Of a stretch of DNA of 64,000 bases, positions 9,737 to 18,748 are shown in pieces. How positions within the stretch are numbered: the stretch's first letter is position 1; the number at the start of each line of letters is the position of its first letter. Below the pieces are notes generated by a model that searched no databases, had not been told where the DNA came from, and saw only the letters and a list, made by a program, of their open reading frames with translations. The translations under genes and the position numbers were made by a program. The DNA comes from CAVSUZ01 sp963791885 (GTDB lineage Bacteria > Pseudomonadota > Alphaproteobacteria > Acetobacterales > Acetobacteraceae): assembly GCA_963791885.1 (NCBI GenBank), contig CAWBUL010000006.1, forward strand, positions 2,356,001 through 2,420,000. The letters run 5' to 3'.

Positions 9737-10872
9737 CTGTGCAAACCACGACAATCGGCGTCATCGGTTGCGGCAATATCAGCGACGCCTATTTCCGTGG
9801 CGCGGCCCGCAGCGCCCTGATCCGCGTGAAGGCGGTCGCCGACATCAAGCCCGAAGCGGCACAGGCCAAAGCCGAGGCGTATGGCCTGCGTGCCGTGACG
9901 GTCGATGAGCTGCTCGCCGACCCGGGCATCGAGATCGTTGTTAACCTCACGATTCCTCAGGCACACGCACCGGTCAGTCTGCAGGTGCTGAATGCCGGCA
10001 AGCACGTCTATTTGGAAAAGCCGCTGGCGACACGCTCGGCCGAGGCGGCGCCGGTGATGCAGACGGCTGCCGCGAAGGGGCTGCGTATCGGCTGCGCGCC
10101 CGATACCTTCCTGGGCGCCGGGCATCAGGCATGCCGTGCGGCGGTCGACGCGGGATTGATCGGCACGCCGGTCGCCGGCGCAGCCACGCTGCTGCATCAC
10201 GGGGTGGAGCATTGGCATCCCAATCCGGCCTTCTATTACCAGCACGGCGGCGGACCAATTCACGACATGGGGCCGTATTACGTGACGGCGCTCGTGAACA
10301 TGCTGGGACCGGTGACGCGGGTTTCCGCCGAGGCCACCACGCCGACACGGGAACGGCTGATCAGCAGCCAGCCTTTCGCGGGACAGATGATAAACGTGCA
10401 AGTGCCAACCACGGTGAACGGCACGATGGCATTCGCGAACGGCGCGAATGTCAGTTTGAGCCATTCATGGGATGTCTGGAAACATCGCCGCGTACCGATT
10501 GAGATCTATGGCACCGAGGGCACGCTGGTGGTGCCGGATCCCAACTTCTTCGGCGGCGTGCCGACGATCAGTCGGCGCGACGGCGAGTGGGAGACTGTCG
10601 ACATCGCGGCGCATCCATTCGGGGCGAACAATCGCACGACTCGGCTTGGTGCCGAGGTCGCGGATTATCGCATCATCGGACTGCTCGACATGGCAGCGGC
10701 GATCCGCGCCAACCGCCCGCATCGCGCCAGCGGCGCATTGGCCGCGCACGTGCTGGAGATATTGGACGCGTTCGAACGATCCTCCACCGAGGCGCGCCAC
10801 ATCACAATCAGCTCGGTGTGCGACCGGCCGGCACAAGTGCCGAAGGGCGCGGGGGAGGAGGTTTTCGGATGA
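9733..10872 (+). CDS. Gfo/Idh/MocA family oxidoreductase
   Basis: 379-residue NAD(P)-dependent dehydrogenase. It has an N-terminal Rossmann domain (IGVIGCGNISDAY) and the EKPLATR motif, whose Lys is catalytic, near residue 95. The C-terminal alpha/beta domain includes GGGPIHDMGPYYV near 175, with the conserved Asp. Such enzymes oxidise sugars, inositols or glycosides, often forming 3-keto sugars. Its ATG overlaps the preceding stop (ATGA), so it is coupled to the isomerase upstream and, by another ATGA, to the isomerase downstream. Confidence 0.88.
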   Translation: MTVQTTTIGVIGCGNISDAYFRGAARSALIRVKAVADIKPEAAQAKAEAYGLRAVTVDELLADPGIEIVVNLTIPQAHAPVSLQVLNAGKHVYLEKPLATRSAEAAPVMQTAAAKGLRIGCAPDTFLGAGHQACRAAVDAGLIGTPVAGAATLLHHGVEHWHPNPAFYYQHGGGPIHDMGPYYVTALVNMLGPVTRVSAEATTPTRERLISSQPFAGQMINVQVPTTVNGTMAFANGANVSLSHSWDVWKHRRVPIEIYGTEGTLVVPDPNFFGGVPTISRRDGEWETVDIAAHPFGANNRTTRLGAEVADYRIIGLLDMAAAIRANRPHRASGALAAHVLEILDAFERSSTEARHITISSVCDRPAQVPKGAGEEVFG

Positions 10873-11924
10873 AGACGCTCAAGGGTCCCGCGATCTTTCT
10901 CGCCCAGTTCGCTTCCGACACACCGCCGTTCAACGCGCTCGGACCCATGGCCCAATGGGTTGCGTCGCTTGGCTATAAGGGCGTGCAGATCCCCAGTTGG
11001 GACCGACGGCTCTTCGATCTCGACCGCGCCGCCGAAAGCAAAACCTATTGCGATGAGCTGATCGGTAACCTCGCGGCGCACGGCCTCAGCGTCACGGAGC
11101 TCTCCACCCATCTGCAAGGCCAGCTCGTTGCGGTGCATCCGGCGTATGACACGCTGTTCGACGCCTTCGCGCCGCAGGAGGTCCACGGCAAGCCTGCGGC
11201 GCGGCAGGAATGGGCCGTCTCCCAGCTTCTCAAGGCAGCCCGCGCCTCAGCCAATCTCGGACTGCGGGCCCATGCCACCTTCTCCGGCGCGCTCGCCTGG
11301 CCGTACGTGTATCCCTGGCCACAGCGCCCGGGGGGCCTGATCGAAACCGCGTTCGATGAACTCGCCAAGCGCTGGAAGCCCATCCTGGACGCCTTCGATC
11401 AGGCTGGCGTCGATGTTTGCTACGAGATCCATCCCGGCGAGGACCTGCACGATGGTGCGACGTTCGAGATGTTTCTCGCCCGGGTCGGCGACCATCCGCG
11501 CTCCAAGATTCTCTATGATCCAAGTCATTTCGTACTGCAACAGCTCGATTATCTCGGCTTCATCGACCTCTATCATCCGCGCATAGGCGCGTTCCACGTC
11601 AAGGACGCCGAGTTCAATCCCACGGCGCGGCAGGGCGTGTACGGCGGTTATCAAAGCTGGGTGGATCGCGCCGGCCGTTTCCGCTCGCTCGGCGACGGAC
11701 AGGTCGATTTCCGCTCGATCTTTTCCAAGCTGTCGCAATACGGATTTGACGGCTGGGCGGTGCTGGAATGGGAATGTGCACTGAAATCCGCCGCGCAGGG
11801 CGCGAAGGAGGGCGCACCGTTCATCGCCCGGCACATCATCCCGGTTACCGACACGGCGTTTGACGATTTCGCCGCTGCGGCAACAGACAAGGCGGCCAAT
11901 CGGCGCATGCTGGGGCTGTCTTGA
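10869..11924 (+). CDS. Sugar phosphate isomerase/epimerase family (larger TIM barrel)
   Basis: 351-residue second TIM-barrel isomerase of the AP-endonuclease-2/xylose-isomerase fold, distinct from the first. Recognisable segments are GYKGVQIPSWD near 35, VCYEIHPGEDLHDG near 190, ILYDPSHFVLQ near 215, GAFHVKDAEF near 240 and GWAVLEWEC near 295. These carry the usual His/Glu/Asp metal ligands. The ATGA overlap with the preceding dehydrogenase and the TTGA overlap with the next one show tight coupling. Pairing of such isomerases with Gfo/Idh/MocA enzymes is common in inositol and keto-sugar pathways. Confidence 0.86.
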   Translation: MKTLKGPAIFLAQFASDTPPFNALGPMAQWVASLGYKGVQIPSWDRRLFDLDRAAESKTYCDELIGNLAAHGLSVTELSTHLQGQLVAVHPAYDTLFDAFAPQEVHGKPAARQEWAVSQLLKAARASANLGLRAHATFSGALAWPYVYPWPQRPGGLIETAFDELAKRWKPILDAFDQAGVDVCYEIHPGEDLHDGATFEMFLARVGDHPRSKILYDPSHFVLQQLDYLGFIDLYHPRIGAFHVKDAEFNPTARQGVYGGYQSWVDRAGRFRSLGDGQVDFRSIFSKLSQYGFDGWAVLEWECALKSAAQGAKEGAPFIARHIIPVTDTAFDDFAAAATDKAANRRMLGLS

Positions 11925-13081
11925 CCGCGCGGCGTCTGCGACTGGGCATGGTCGGCGGCGGCCAGGGCGCGTTCATCGGCGCTGTGCACCGCATCGCCGC
12001 CCGACTGGACGACGAATACGAACTCGTCGCGGGTGCCCTATCCGCCGACCCCGACCGGGCGCGCGCCAGCGCTGCCGATCTGCGCATCGCGTCGGATCGC
12101 GCGTACACCGATTTCCGCGACATGGCCGTGAAGGAGGCCGCACGGCAGGACAGCATTGACGTCGTCGCCATCGTCACGCCCAACCACGTCCATCACGCCG
12201 CGGCCTGCGCATTCGTGGACGCCGGCATTCACGTGATCTGCGACAAGCCGCTGACTGCGACCTTGGCCGACGCGCGCGATCTGGTCCGGCGCGTCGAAGC
12301 GGGGAAAAGCCTGTTCGGGCTGACCCATAATTACACCGGTTACCCAATGGTTCGTCAGGCACGGGATATGGTTGCCGATGGGACGATCGGTGTGGTGCGC
12401 GTGGTGCAGGTGGAATATCCCCAAGGCTGGCTCGGCACGCGGCTGGAGGAAACCGGCCACAAGCAGGCCGCGTGGCGCACTGACCCGGCGCGCAGCGGCC
12501 CGGCCGGCTGCCTCGGCGACATCGGCACCCATGCGTTCAACCTGGCCGAGTTCGTCACCGGCCTGCAATGTGAGCGTGTCGCTGCCGACCTGAGCACCTT
12601 TGTTCCCGGGCGGCCGCTCGATGACAATGCCCATCTGCTGCTCCGTTTCCCAGGCAGCGTGCGCGGCATGCTGTGGGCGAGCCAGGTTGCGGTGGGACAT
12701 GAGAATGGTCTGCGCCTGCGTGTCTATGGCGAGCAAGGCGCCCTGGCCTGGATGCAGGAACATCCCAACGAGTTGCATGTCGCGCAATTGGGCGAAGCCC
12801 CGCGAGCAGTGACGCGCGGCTCCGTCTCAGCCGGGCCTGCTGCCGCTCGCGCCACGCGTATCCCCGCGGGCCATCCCGAAGGCTATCTGGAGGCTTTCGC
12901 CCAGCTCTACCGCGACTTCGCGGAGCAGGTGCGGGCGAAAATGGAAGGACGAGCGACGGAACCTGCCGCGTGCCTGGTTCCCGGCGTGCGGGATGGATTG
13001 CGGGGAGTCGCCTTCATCGCCGCCGCGATCGGGTCCAGCGAACGCGACGGCGCCTGGACCGCGATCGATGCGGGCGAGTGA
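11921..13081 (+). CDS. Gfo/Idh/MocA family oxidoreductase (TTG start)
   Basis: 386-residue second dehydrogenase of the operon. It has a Rossmann motif GMVGGGQGAFIGAVH at the N-terminus, the CDKPLTATLADA motif near 105 with the catalytic Lys, and GPAGCLGDIGTHAFNL near 190 with the conserved His/Asp region. I chose TTG 11921 because the first ATG would cut into the Rossmann strand, and the TTGA overlap matches the coupling seen elsewhere in this operon. It closes the operon. The substrate is unknown. Confidence 0.86.
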   Translation: MTARRLRLGMVGGGQGAFIGAVHRIAARLDDEYELVAGALSADPDRARASAADLRIASDRAYTDFRDMAVKEAARQDSIDVVAIVTPNHVHHAAACAFVDAGIHVICDKPLTATLADARDLVRRVEAGKSLFGLTHNYTGYPMVRQARDMVADGTIGVVRVVQVEYPQGWLGTRLEETGHKQAAWRTDPARSGPAGCLGDIGTHAFNLAEFVTGLQCERVAADLSTFVPGRPLDDNAHLLLRFPGSVRGMLWASQVAVGHENGLRLRVYGEQGALAWMQEHPNELHVAQLGEAPRAVTRGSVSAGPAAARATRIPAGHPEGYLEAFAQLYRDFAEQVRAKMEGRATEPAACLVPGVRDGLRGVAFIAAAIGSSERDGAWTAIDAGE

Positions 13082-13087
13082 TGTTCG

Positions 13088-13297
13088 CTACCGCCCGAGC
13101 GCGTACGCCGTGCGACGTGGGTCTGCGGCGCCGGATTTTACGTCGCTCGCGAGATCGTGGTGGATCATGCAGATTGATCCCGCCTCACTCGCCAGCGCCG
13201 GCCATGTCTCGATGATATGGCCCTTCGCCGCCAATGCGTCGGTCGTTGCCGATGAAACCCTTTTCTCCACCGCGAGCCTATCCAAGCTTTCGGGCAA
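13088..13297 (-). pseudogene. Remnant of gamma-glutamyltranspeptidase (C-terminal end only)
   Basis: About 69 codons whose last part, ASDVKSGAADPRRTAYALGR, matches the conserved C-terminus of gamma-glutamyltranspeptidases (G-AADPR-G). DALAAKGH upstream also fits. Catalytic parts are missing, so it cannot be functional. It lies in a 449-base gap after the sugar operon. The remainder (13298-13530) contains nothing I can identify except the region just upstream of the transketolase gene. Confidence 0.65.
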
Positions 13298-13530
13298 CGG
13301 TCAACGGACCGAGGGCCTCACCGGGACTTTGTTGGCCAACAGGATTCCATATCTCAATGAAAAACTAACAAATCCGGCAGTCGTCGTGACAACATAAAAT
13401 ACCCAATGAAACTATGCATCGCCGGCGTCGACGTTACCAAATCAGCACGACCCAATAGCGGTCTCGCATAAGACTTCCCACCCCACCCCGCGACACCCTA
13501 AACTCTGGACAAACCCCGTCCGAGAGACCC

Positions 13531-15906
13531 ATGGACCTCGCTGTCGCTCCCCCGGCCGAAATCGCCGAAGATCGTCTCGCTCTCCTCCACGCGCTGGAAA
13601 AGAAGCTCCTCTGGCTCTCCGCCTGGATGATCCACAACGCGAACCACATCCGCCCCAACCGTGACGGCCTGAAGGTCGGCGGCCACCAGGCTTCCTGCGC
13701 TTCGGTCATCTCCATTATGGCCGCGCTCTATTTCCAGATCGCCCGGCCCGAGGACCGTATCGCCGTCAAACCCCACGCTGGACCCGTCTTCCACGCCATC
13801 AACTACCTCTTCGGCCGCCAGACCATCGACAAAATGGCCGGCCTCCGCGCCCTCGGAGGCGTCCAGCCCTATCCTTCGCGTGTGAAAGACGGCCCCGAGG
13901 TGGACTTCTCCACCGGCTCCGTCGGCCTTGGCGTCGCCATGACCACCTTCTCCTCCCTGATCCAGGACTACGCGCGCCTCCACGGCCTCGCCCGCGAAGA
14001 CCTTCCTGCCGGCCGCCACATTGCCATCGCCGGCGACGCCGAACTCGACGAAGGCAACATCTACGAAGCCCTGCTCGAGGGCTGGAAACACGACGTTCGC
14101 AACGTCTGGTGGGTCATCGACTACAACCGCCAGTCCCTCGATTCCGTCGTCCCCGACCGGCTCTTCGGCCGCATTGAAGGCCTGTTCCGCGACATGGGCT
14201 GGAACGTCATCACCATCAAATACGGCCGCAAGCTTGAGGCCGCCTTCGCCAAACCCGGCGGCGAGGCTCTCCGCAGTTGGATCGACGACTGCCCCAACTC
14301 CCTCTACTCGGCGCTCACCTTCCAGGGCGGCGCCGCCTGGCGCCAGGCCGTGCTCGCCGATCTCGGCCGCTCCCGCGACGTTCGCGCCATCATCGATCCG
14401 TTGTCAGACGACGATCTCGCCGGCCTCATGACCAACCTCGGCGGCCACGACATCGAAACCCTGATCGACACCTTCCACCAGGCCGAAGCCGAGGGCGACC
14501 AACCCACCTGCTTCATTGCCTACACCATCAAGGGCATGGGCCTGCCCTTCGCCGGCCACAAGGACAACCATGCCGGCATGATGACCAAGGAGCAGATGGA
14601 GACCTTCCGGCAGGTCATGCACATCCGCTCCGGACACGAATGGGACAAGTTCGAAGGGCTGGATATCCCTGAACACGACCTCCAGTCTTTCCTCGACGCC
14701 TGCCCCTTCGCCACGCCCCTGACCCCCGAGGGCCGCTATCTCACCGCCCCGGCAGTCCACATCCCCCCCACCCTCCCGGCGCCGAAGACCGCCGGCCGCA
14801 AGATGTCCACCCAATCCGGCTTCGGCGACATCCTCGCCGAGATCGGTCGCGGCCAGGGCGAGTTCGCCGATCTCGCTGCCCACATCCTCACCACCAGCCC
14901 GGACGTCACCGTCTCCACCAATCTCGGGCCCTGGGTGAACCGCCGCGGCGTATTCGATCGTCACACCCGCAACGATGTTTTCCGTGACGCGAAACTGGCT
15001 TCAGCCCAGCGCTGGGGCATGTCGCCCGAAGGCCAGCACATTGAACTCGGCATCGCCGAACAGAACCTGTTCCTGCTTCTCGGTGCTGCCGGCCTCACGC
15101 ATGCCCTGACCGGCGCTCGCCTGCTCCCCATCGGCACGGTGTACGACCCGTTCGTGAACCGCGGCCTCGATGCCCTCATCTACGCCTGCTACCAGGACGC
15201 CCGCTTCCTTCTCGTTTCGACTCCGTCAGGATTGACGCTGGCCCCGGAGGGCGGTCAGCACCAATCGGTCAATACGCCACTGATCGGCATGGCCGCCGAC
15301 CGCCTCGCCAGCTTCGAGCCATCGCATGTGGACGAACTGGCGATCCTCATGCGCCATGCTTTCGATCTCATGCAGCGGCCTGACGGCTCCTCCGCCTGGC
15401 TCCGCCTCTCTACCCGCCAGCTTGAGCAGCCCGCCCGACAGCTCGACGCGCAATCCGTCATCGCCGGCGCCCACTGGGTCGTTCCACCGGCCGAGGGCGC
15501 GCGCATTGCCATCGCCTATCAGGGGCCGGTCGCGCCGGAAGCCGAGGCCGCCTTCGCCGAACTCCGAACCGAGGATCCCGCCGCCGGTCTTCTTGCCATC
15601 ACCAGCCCCGATCGGCTCCACGCCGGCTGGACCGCCGCCCTTCGTGTCCGCCGTGAAGTCGACCGGTCGGCCACCTCCCATGTGGAAACCATCCTTGCCC
15701 CGTTGGCGCCCGGCGCGGCTTTGGTAACGGTGCTCGACGGCCACCCCGCCACCCATTCCTGGCTCGGCGCCGTCCGTGGCCAGCGCGTCATCCCCCTCGG
15801 CCCAGATCATTTCGGCCAGTCGGGCGACATCCCTGATCTTTATCGCGAATACCGCATGGACACCGACGCCATCCTGGATGCCTGCGCCCAGGCATGGCTC
15901 GCATAG
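13531..15906 (+). CDS. Transketolase / homodimeric pyruvate dehydrogenase E1-like protein
   Basis: 791-residue thiamine-diphosphate enzyme resembling homodimeric AceE more than classical transketolase. The N-terminal domain carries the ThDP/metal motif GDAELDEGN at about 168-176 with a downstream Asn in VIDYNRQS, and a preceding HAGPVFHAINYLFG helix. The pyrimidine domain is around 430-620 (GIAEQNLFLLLGAAG, with the activating Glu) and a C-terminal transketolase-like domain follows. It is somewhat shorter than AceE (about 885). No E2 or E3 gene is adjacent, so the actual 2-oxoacid or ketol donor is uncertain. A GTG-started DUF4258 gene begins directly after its stop. Confidence 0.8.
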   Translation: MDLAVAPPAEIAEDRLALLHALEKKLLWLSAWMIHNANHIRPNRDGLKVGGHQASCASVISIMAALYFQIARPEDRIAVKPHAGPVFHAINYLFGRQTIDKMAGLRALGGVQPYPSRVKDGPEVDFSTGSVGLGVAMTTFSSLIQDYARLHGLAREDLPAGRHIAIAGDAELDEGNIYEALLEGWKHDVRNVWWVIDYNRQSLDSVVPDRLFGRIEGLFRDMGWNVITIKYGRKLEAAFAKPGGEALRSWIDDCPNSLYSALTFQGGAAWRQAVLADLGRSRDVRAIIDPLSDDDLAGLMTNLGGHDIETLIDTFHQAEAEGDQPTCFIAYTIKGMGLPFAGHKDNHAGMMTKEQMETFRQVMHIRSGHEWDKFEGLDIPEHDLQSFLDACPFATPLTPEGRYLTAPAVHIPPTLPAPKTAGRKMSTQSGFGDILAEIGRGQGEFADLAAHILTTSPDVTVSTNLGPWVNRRGVFDRHTRNDVFRDAKLASAQRWGMSPEGQHIELGIAEQNLFLLLGAAGLTHALTGARLLPIGTVYDPFVNRGLDALIYACYQDARFLLVSTPSGLTLAPEGGQHQSVNTPLIGMAADRLASFEPSHVDELAILMRHAFDLMQRPDGSSAWLRLSTRQLEQPARQLDAQSVIAGAHWVVPPAEGARIAIAYQGPVAPEAEAAFAELRTEDPAAGLLAITSPDRLHAGWTAALRVRREVDRSATSHVETILAPLAPGAALVTVLDGHPATHSWLGAVRGQRVIPLGPDHFGQSGDIPDLYREYRMDTDAILDACAQAWLA

Positions 15907-16149
15907 GTGATCCGCCTGACCAGGCACGCCCAAGAGGCCATCGAAAAGCGCAACATCCGACTTACTTGGCTCGAAGCGGCTATTGTTTCTCCTGACTGGA
16001 CATCGCCCGACCCCGCCCATCCCGATCGAACGAGGTCCTTCAAGGAAATTCCGAGTTTCGGCGGCAGGATCCTGCGGGTTGTTTCCCGCCAGGATGGCGC
16101 CGATGTTATCGTGATAACAGCCCATTTCGATCGGGGAGCGCAGCGTTGA
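15907..16149 (+). CDS. DUF4258 protein, putative toxin of a toxin-antitoxin-like pair
   Basis: 80-residue basic protein beginning with GTG directly after the transketolase stop. The start RLTRHAQEAIEKRNI and the later RILRVVSRQDG followed by VIVITAHFDR fit DUF4258, a small RelE/BrnT-like fold. The following DUF2283 gene overlaps it by four bases (TTGA). Such pairs are frequent in alphaproteobacteria and cyanobacteria and are suspected toxin-antitoxin modules, though not proven. Confidence 0.7.
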   Translation: MIRLTRHAQEAIEKRNIRLTWLEAAIVSPDWTSPDPAHPDRTRSFKEIPSFGGRILRVVSRQDGADVIVITAHFDRGAQR

Positions 16150-16355
16150 TTCGCACCAGCTATGATCCGGAAGCTGACGCACTCTTCGTGTGGTTCGCCC
16201 CCGAAGGCGCGAAATCAGTGACAACCGAGGAAGTCGCCCCGGGCATCCTCCTCGATTTCAACTCCAGCGGACGAACGATCGGCATCGAAATCCTCGACGT
16301 GAAGGAACGCTTCGGCGCGTTCGATCGACCCGAACCGGCGAAAGCCGCTGAGTAG
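16146..16355 (+). CDS. DUF2283 protein, putative antitoxin partner
   Basis: 69 residues starting at TTG 16146. The motif SYDPEADALFVWF near the start and ILLDFNSSGRTIGIEIL in the middle are diagnostic of DUF2283, a small acidic protein with a beta-sheet core. It overlaps the DUF4258 gene by four bases. The acidic partner to a basic protein is the usual antitoxin pattern; the role is inferred. Confidence 0.72.
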   Translation: MIRTSYDPEADALFVWFAPEGAKSVTTEEVAPGILLDFNSSGRTIGIEILDVKERFGAFDRPEPAKAAE

Positions 16356-16430
16356 CTTCGGGGGGCTTTCCTGTTCAAAGGCGACGATTTCAGCAAGACC
16401 GACATCCGACCCGCCCACTAGGAAACGCCC

Positions 16431-17243
16431 ATGCCCGCCGAACCCGACTACGCCGCTATCGGCCACATCTTCTCCCTCGCCGGCCGTACAGCCCTCGTCA
16501 CCGGTGGCTCTGTCAGCATGGGCCGAGCCGTTGCCGTCGCTCTCGCCACCGCCGGCGCCGACATTGCCATCCAGTCCGCCGCCAAGTCGGACACCGCGGT
16601 CGGCTTCCCCGACGCCGCCGCCGAAACCCGCGCCGCCGTCGCCGCCCTCGGCCGCCGCTGCGTCACCATCGAGGCCGACTTCGTCACGTCTGGAGAGGCC
16701 CGCCGCACAGTCACCGAGGCCCGCGCCGCACTCGGCCATATCGACATCCTGGTCATCGCCGCCTCGGTCCAGCACCGCGAGGCCCTGTCCGACATCACCG
16801 AGGCCGGACTCCACCGCCAATTCGCCATCAACTTCGCCGCCACGATCGAGCTGGTCCAGGCCGCCGTTCCTCCCATGGCCGAGAAAGGCTGGGGCCGCGT
16901 TCTCTCCTTCGGCAGCATCAACGAGACACGCCCGGACCACACGCTCGGCATTTACGCCGCGCTCAAGTCCGCCCAGCACAACCTGATCATCAATCTCGCC
17001 CGTGAATACGCCGGTCGCGGCGTCCTGCTGAACACGCTCGCGCCCGGCCTCGTCGCGACCGAGCGCAACCGCTGGCGCCGTCAGGACGCCGCGGAGTGGC
17101 AACAGATCCAGCACCGCGCCAACCCCATGCACCGCGCCGGCCGGCCGGAGGAAATGGTCGGCGCCGCGCTACTCTTCTGCTCCGACGCGGGCAGCTTCAT
17201 CACCGGCGCCAACCTTCAGGCCACCGGCGGAGCGCATCTGTAG
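16431..17243 (+). CDS. Short-chain dehydrogenase/reductase
   Basis: 270-residue SDR with the Rossmann motif TGGSVSMGRAVA near 25 (TGxxxGxG). The catalytic set is Ser in LSFGSIN near 160 and YAALK near 178. The usual NNAG strand is replaced by IAASVQHR. The C-terminal stretch LAPGLVATERN and the end FITGANLQATGG are typical. It oxidises or reduces an alcohol or carbonyl with NAD(P); the substrate is unknown. Its 3' end overlaps the convergent TPR gene by 44 bases. Confidence 0.87.
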   Translation: MPAEPDYAAIGHIFSLAGRTALVTGGSVSMGRAVAVALATAGADIAIQSAAKSDTAVGFPDAAAETRAAVAALGRRCVTIEADFVTSGEARRTVTEARAALGHIDILVIAASVQHREALSDITEAGLHRQFAINFAATIELVQAAVPPMAEKGWGRVLSFGSINETRPDHTLGIYAALKSAQHNLIINLAREYAGRGVLLNTLAPGLVATERNRWRRQDAAEWQQIQHRANPMHRAGRPEEMVGAALLFCSDAGSFITGANLQATGGAHL

Positions 17244-18639
17244 CGATAACCCCGGGCAGCCGATCCAGAACCTCGCCCCAATCCCCCATCCGCCGCTGCC
17301 GCAGGATCCGCAATGTCGGGTACCACGGACTATCCTCCCGCCCGCTGAACCAGCGCCAGCAATTGTCATATCGGTCGAGCAGCACCACTGGCCGACCCAG
17401 CGCCCCCGCGAGGTGCACCACGGACGTATCCACGCTCACCACCACATCCAAATTCGCGACGACCGCGGCCGTGTCCGCGAAATCGCGCACTCCCGGCATG
17501 GGATCGGCCATGAAATCCGGCGCCACGTGTCCCATCTGCAAACTGACCAGCGCCACACCCGGCCCGGCCAACGCGCGGAACACCTCGGGGTCCAGACTCC
17601 GCCGAGCTTGCAGCACGTCGAAGCCCTTCGCCCAGGGCCGAGCCTGGCCGGTCCAGACACACCCGATCCGCCGCCCAGCCGGCAACCGACTAGCCCATGC
17701 CGCGACCAGACCCGGATCGGCGGCCAGATACGGAACGACCGCCGGGATCGTCTCCATCGTCGTCCCGAACGCCCGAGGCAGGCTGAACACCGGGCAGTGG
17801 AAATCATACGCCCGCCACGGATCCTCGATCGGCACCACCTCCACGCCCGCCAAGGTCCCCATCAGCCGCCGCAGGGGCTCCGGCACCGCCAGCAACACAC
17901 GCGCCCCGAGCGCCGCCAGCATCGGCGCATACCGCGCGAACTGGATCGTGTCGCCGAACCCCTCCTCGTGCCACACCAGCACCGTTCGCCCCGCCAGCCC
18001 TTCCACGCCCGGCAGCAGCGGACCGCGCGGCAGAGCAGGACGCTCGGCCAGCGTCAGCCGATATTCGTAATCCCGCCAAGCTGCGGTCAGCCGCCCTGCA
18101 TGCAGCAGCGCCACCGCCCGGTTGACTCGGACGCGCGCATCCTCTGGCGCGCGCTGCACCGCCTGATCATGTGCCGCGACCGCATCTTCGAACCGGCCCT
18201 CCGTCTTCAGAACCATCCCCAAATTGGACCACGGTGCGGCCGGCCGCGGATCCAGCGCGACCGCCCGCCGGAACGCCTGCTCCGCCGCCGGCAGATCTCC
18301 CGCCGAAGCCAGGCTCATTCCCAGCCCATGCCACGCCACCGCGTCGTCCGGCAGAGCCCCAACGGCCGCGCGGTACTGCATCGCGGCTGCTTGGTGCCGG
18401 TCCAGCCGCGACAGCAAGTCCCCCAGATCCCGTCGCGGATGCGCATGCTCCGGCATTGCCAGGCTGTCCAGCAGCCCGCCCGCCCTCTCCACGTCCCCCG
18501 CGCCCCCCAGCGCGAGCGCATGGATCAGCCGCATCGCGGGTACGCGCGCTCCATCGGGGGTCCCGTCCCAAATCCGAGCCACCGCGGCGAAGTCGTTGCG
18601 TTCCAAAGCAGCCAGCGCACCGGCCAGATCGACGGTCAT
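17200..18639 (-). CDS. TPR-repeat protein with glycosyltransferase-like C-terminal domain
   Basis: About 479 residues. The N-terminal 190 residues form tetratricopeptide repeats (DAVAWHGLGMSLASAGDLPAAEQAFRRA and a following PWSNLGMVLKTEGRFEDAV). The C-terminal half resembles the GT-B fold of GT9/GT41-type glycosyltransferases (VLVWHEEGFGDTIQFARY, then VSVDTSVVHLAGALGRPVVLL). Similar proteins are common in alphaproteobacteria and may glycosylate proteins or envelope material; activity is unproven. ATG 18639 is preferred over an upstream ATG at 18771, which would run into the secD promoter region. Confidence 0.8.
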   Translation of the reverse strand: MTVDLAGALAALERNDFAAVARIWDGTPDGARVPAMRLIHALALGGAGDVERAGGLLDSLAMPEHAHPRRDLGDLLSRLDRHQAAAMQYRAAVGALPDDAVAWHGLGMSLASAGDLPAAEQAFRRAVALDPRPAAPWSNLGMVLKTEGRFEDAVAAHDQAVQRAPEDARVRVNRAVALLHAGRLTAAWRDYEYRLTLAERPALPRGPLLPGVEGLAGRTVLVWHEEGFGDTIQFARYAPMLAALGARVLLAVPEPLRRLMGTLAGVEVVPIEDPWRAYDFHCPVFSLPRAFGTTMETIPAVVPYLAADPGLVAAWASRLPAGRRIGCVWTGQARPWAKGFDVLQARRSLDPEVFRALAGPGVALVSLQMGHVAPDFMADPMPGVRDFADTAAVVANLDVVVSVDTSVVHLAGALGRPVVLLDRYDNCWRWFSGREDSPWYPTLRILRQRRMGDWGEVLDRLPGVIATDALRRWPEGWRR

Positions 18640-18748
18640 GCTGGAGTATTCGCCGAGGCCGGTTAATCGAGGATTATGTGCGCGCCTCTCTGTTTCCTGG
18701 CACCGCTCGCGTATAAGGCGGGCCCGTGAAGACTCTGCGCCACCCCCG

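Noticed and set aside
13298..13530. Upstream continuation of the ggt fragment
   Set aside because: No transpeptidase-like sequence could be read in any minus-strand frame beyond 13297.
14404..14964. Long minus-strand frame opposite the transketolase gene
   Set aside because: Composition is Gly/Val/Asp/Glu-rich and mirrors the codon pattern of the sense strand; no start signal or family features.
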